Shown here: in pieces, positions 62,442 to 64,000 of the stretch
Layout: each line of letters begins with the position of its first letter
Position numbering within the stretch: the stretch's first letter is position 1
NCBI RefSeq assembly: GCF_018476525.1
Contig: NZ_JAHCST010000010.1
Span: forward strand, 62,001 to 126,000
Direction of reading: 5' to 3'
Length of the DNA: 64,000 bases
DNA from: Acrocarpospora catenulata
GTDB lineage: Bacteria > Actinomycetota > Actinomycetes > Streptosporangiales > Streptosporangiaceae
Position numbers and translations under genes: made by a program
The notes under the pieces: model-generated
What the model was told of the DNA's origin: nothing
The model's database searches: none
The model's input: only the letters and a program-made list of their open reading frames with translations

Positions 62442-64000
62442 ATGAGTTCCATCCCCCGATCCGGAGCCGCGCGCTCCCGTCTCCGTCGCGGCCTGGCCGC
62501 GATGGCGGTGGCCGCGCTCGGATCCACGCTCGCCGTGGCCAACGCCACGGCGGCCAACGCGGCGGTCGCGTGTGACGTGACCTACGCCGTCAACGAGTGG
62601 ACGTCGAGCCCGGGCACCGGTGGGTTCACGGCCAACGTCACGATCAAGAACACGGGCGACGCGCTGAGCGACTGGACGCTGCGCTTCGCGTTCCCCAACG
62701 CCGGGCAGCAGGTCAGCCAGGGCTGGTCGGCCACCTGGTCGCAGTCCGGGGCCAACGTGACCGCGGTCGCCATGGACTGGAACCGCTCCCTGGCCACCAA
62801 CGCCACCGTCAGCATCGGCTTCAACGGCACCTGGTCCGGGAGCAACCCCCGGCCGACGGCGTTCTCCGTCAACGGCGTGACCTGCGGCGGCACCCCGTCG
62901 CCGTCCCCTTCGCCGAGCCCGAGCCCCAGCCCGTCGCCGTCACCGAGCCCCTCGCCCAGCCCTTCCCCCAGCCCGAGCCCGTCGCCGTCGCCCAGCCCCT
63001 CGCCGAGCCCGTCGCCGAGCCCGTCGCCGAGCCCGAGCCCCAGCCCGTCCCCGTCGCCCTCGCCGAGCATCCCGCCGGAGCCCCCGGGCCCGCGGGTGGA
63101 CAACCCCTACGCCGGGGCGACCGGCTACGTGAACCCGGACTGGGCCGCGTCGGCCCGCTCCGAGCCCGGCGGCGCCGCGGTCGCCAACACCTCCACCGCC
63201 ATCTGGCTGGACCGGATCGCGGCGATCAGCTCCGGCTCGGCCGGCAACAACAGCAAGGGTCTCCGTGACCACCTGGACCTGGCCGTGGAGCAGGACGCCG
63301 CCAACGGCTCCCAGGCGCTGACCATCCAGGTCGTCGTCTACAACCTGCCCAACCGCGACTGCTCGGCGCTGGCCTCCAACGGCGAGCTGCTCATCTCGCA
63401 GAACGGCCTCAACCGCTACAAGACCGAGTACATCGACGTCATCGCCGGCATCATGGCGGACCCGAAGTACCGGAACCTGCGCATCGTGGCGATCATCGAG
63501 ATCGACTCGCTGCCCAACCTGGTCACCAACCTCAACCTGGCGAAGTGCCAGGAGGCCAAGACCTCCGGCGCCTACGAGCAGGGTGTGGCCTACGCCCTGG
63601 GCAAGCTCTACGCGATCCCGAACGTCTACAACTACGTCGACGCCGGTCACCACGGCTGGCTGGGCTGGGACACCAACTTCGGTCCGTCCTCGCAGCTGTT
63701 CGCCTCCACGGCCGCCATGGCCACCGGCGGCCGGAACACGGTGCACGGCTTCATCACCAACACCGCCAACTACTCCGCGCTGGTCGAGCCGTACTTCACC
63801 ATCAACTCGACGGTGAACGGCCAGACCATTCGGCAGTCCCGCTGGGTCGACTGGAACTTCTACGTGGACGAGCTCAGCTACGCCCAGGCGTTCCGGAACC
63901 GGCTGATCCAGGACGGCTTCCCGTCCAACATCGGCATGCTGATCGACACCTCGCGCAACGGCTGGGGCGGCCCGAACCGGCCCACCGGCCCCAGCACGTC
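62442..64000 (+). CDS. GH6 exocellulase (Cel6B-like) with N-terminal CBM2, 3' partial
   Basis: The frame is open to the window end (about 519 residues visible). ATG 62442 follows AGGAGG with a spacing of 9 nt. Order: signal peptide with Arg-rich start ending near ATAANAA (about 40); CBM2 cellulose-binding domain (about 43-148) with surface tryptophans and a terminal Cys pair; Pro-Ser repeat linker (about 150-210); GH6 catalytic domain with YNLPNRDCSALASNGE, IVAIIEIDSLPNLVTN and LIDTSRNGWGGPNRP. The last matches exocellulases that release cellobiose from the non-reducing end. It is secreted. Confidence 0.96.
   Translation, partial: MSSIPRSGAARSRLRRGLAAMAVAALGSTLAVANATAANAAVACDVTYAVNEWTSSPGTGGFTANVTIKNTGDALSDWTLRFAFPNAGQQVSQGWSATWSQSGANVTAVAMDWNRSLATNATVSIGFNGTWSGSNPRPTAFSVNGVTCGGTPSPSPSPSPSPSPSPSPSPSPSPSPSPSPSPSPSPSPSPSPSPSPSPSPSPSPSPSPSIPPEPPGPRVDNPYAGATGYVNPDWAASARSEPGGAAVANTSTAIWLDRIAAISSGSAGNNSKGLRDHLDLAVEQDAANGSQALTIQVVVYNLPNRDCSALASNGELLISQNGLNRYKTEYIDVIAGIMADPKYRNLRIVAIIEIDSLPNLVTNLNLAKCQEAKTSGAYEQGVAYALGKLYAIPNVYNYVDAGHHGWLGWDTNFGPSSQLFASTAAMATGGRNTVHGFITNTANYSALVEPYFTINSTVNGQTIRQSRWVDWNFYVDELSYAQAFRNRLIQDGFPSNIGMLIDTSRNGWGGPNRPTGPST

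Noticed and set aside
62889-63080. Repetitive CCGTCGCCGAGC tract as a minisatellite
   Set aside because: It encodes the in-frame Pro-Ser linker of the cellulase, usual for such enzymes.

Overview
The window is high-GC actinomycete chromosome. I infer a member of the Streptosporangiales. The reasons are dense GC-rich genes with frequent GTG/TTG starts, a lysine 6-transaminase, oligoribonuclease, MsiK-type sugar uptake without a local ATPase, DUF2510 and proline-rich Ser/Thr kinases, an XRE regulator paired with a small protein, and a Cel6B-like exocellulase behind a CelR/CebR operator. The species cannot be named from sequence alone.

Left edge (1-4.5 kb): a CRISPR neighbourhood. A 5'-truncated gene with CARF-like and HEPN-like features is followed by a structured 165-nt leader, then a gene with a sigma-factor-like C-terminus, then an 11-repeat array that I read as transcribed leftward. 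No cas effector or adaptation genes are visible; they probably lie left of the window. A DUF4032 kinase-like gene reads toward the array leader.

4.6-18 kb: a DUF885 peptidase-like gene, an intergenic stretch with 13-bp tandem repeats, then an ngcEFG chitobiose/GlcNAc ABC operon. The operon promoter carries two DasR-like dre sites and a separate 17-bp palindrome. A large LuxR-type ATPase regulator converges on it. Next come a hypothetical gene, pterin dehydratase, a spermidine-synthase-like protein, a MecA_N-type penicillin-binding protein, HdeD, and lysine 6-transaminase, whose 3' end overlaps a single-domain LuxR gene.

18-31 kb: tRNA-His, oligoribonuclease, then a leftward signalling block. 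It contains a DUF2510 membrane protein, a pseudokinase with an extracellular domain, two Ser/Thr kinases with long Pro/Thr stalks, a small conserved protein, a membrane-anchored ECF sigma factor with a built-in zinc anti-sigma motif, and an SBP-VWA lipid-side protein.

31-48 kb: housekeeping and envelope genes. These are a CDF transporter, TrmH methyltransferase, D,D-carboxypeptidase, YegP, a VTT protein, an AfsR/SARP-type regulator, a flippase-like membrane protein, a PIG-L deacetylase, a GT4 glycosyltransferase, a translationally coupled ATP-grasp/alpha-E/transglutaminase operon, a secreted propeller-like protein, and a biuret hydrolase-allophanate hydrolase pair.

48-54.6 kb: an accessory strip. 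It has dispersed REP-like repeats, a TnpB-only IS1341-type element with both end hairpins, a membrane NACHT ATPase starting about 35 bp beyond the element, a nucleoside hydrolase, and a cysteinyl-tRNA-synthetase paralogue with degenerate HIGH and KMSKS motifs.

54.9-64 kb: a small protein/XRE/APH-kinase set, a cold-shock gene with TTG start and a strong terminator, an orphan CdiI-type immunity gene, a GH13 trehalose-synthase-like enzyme, a DUF998 gene lacking a stop before it runs antisense through mdh, malate dehydrogenase, and a GH6 exocellulase cut by the window end.
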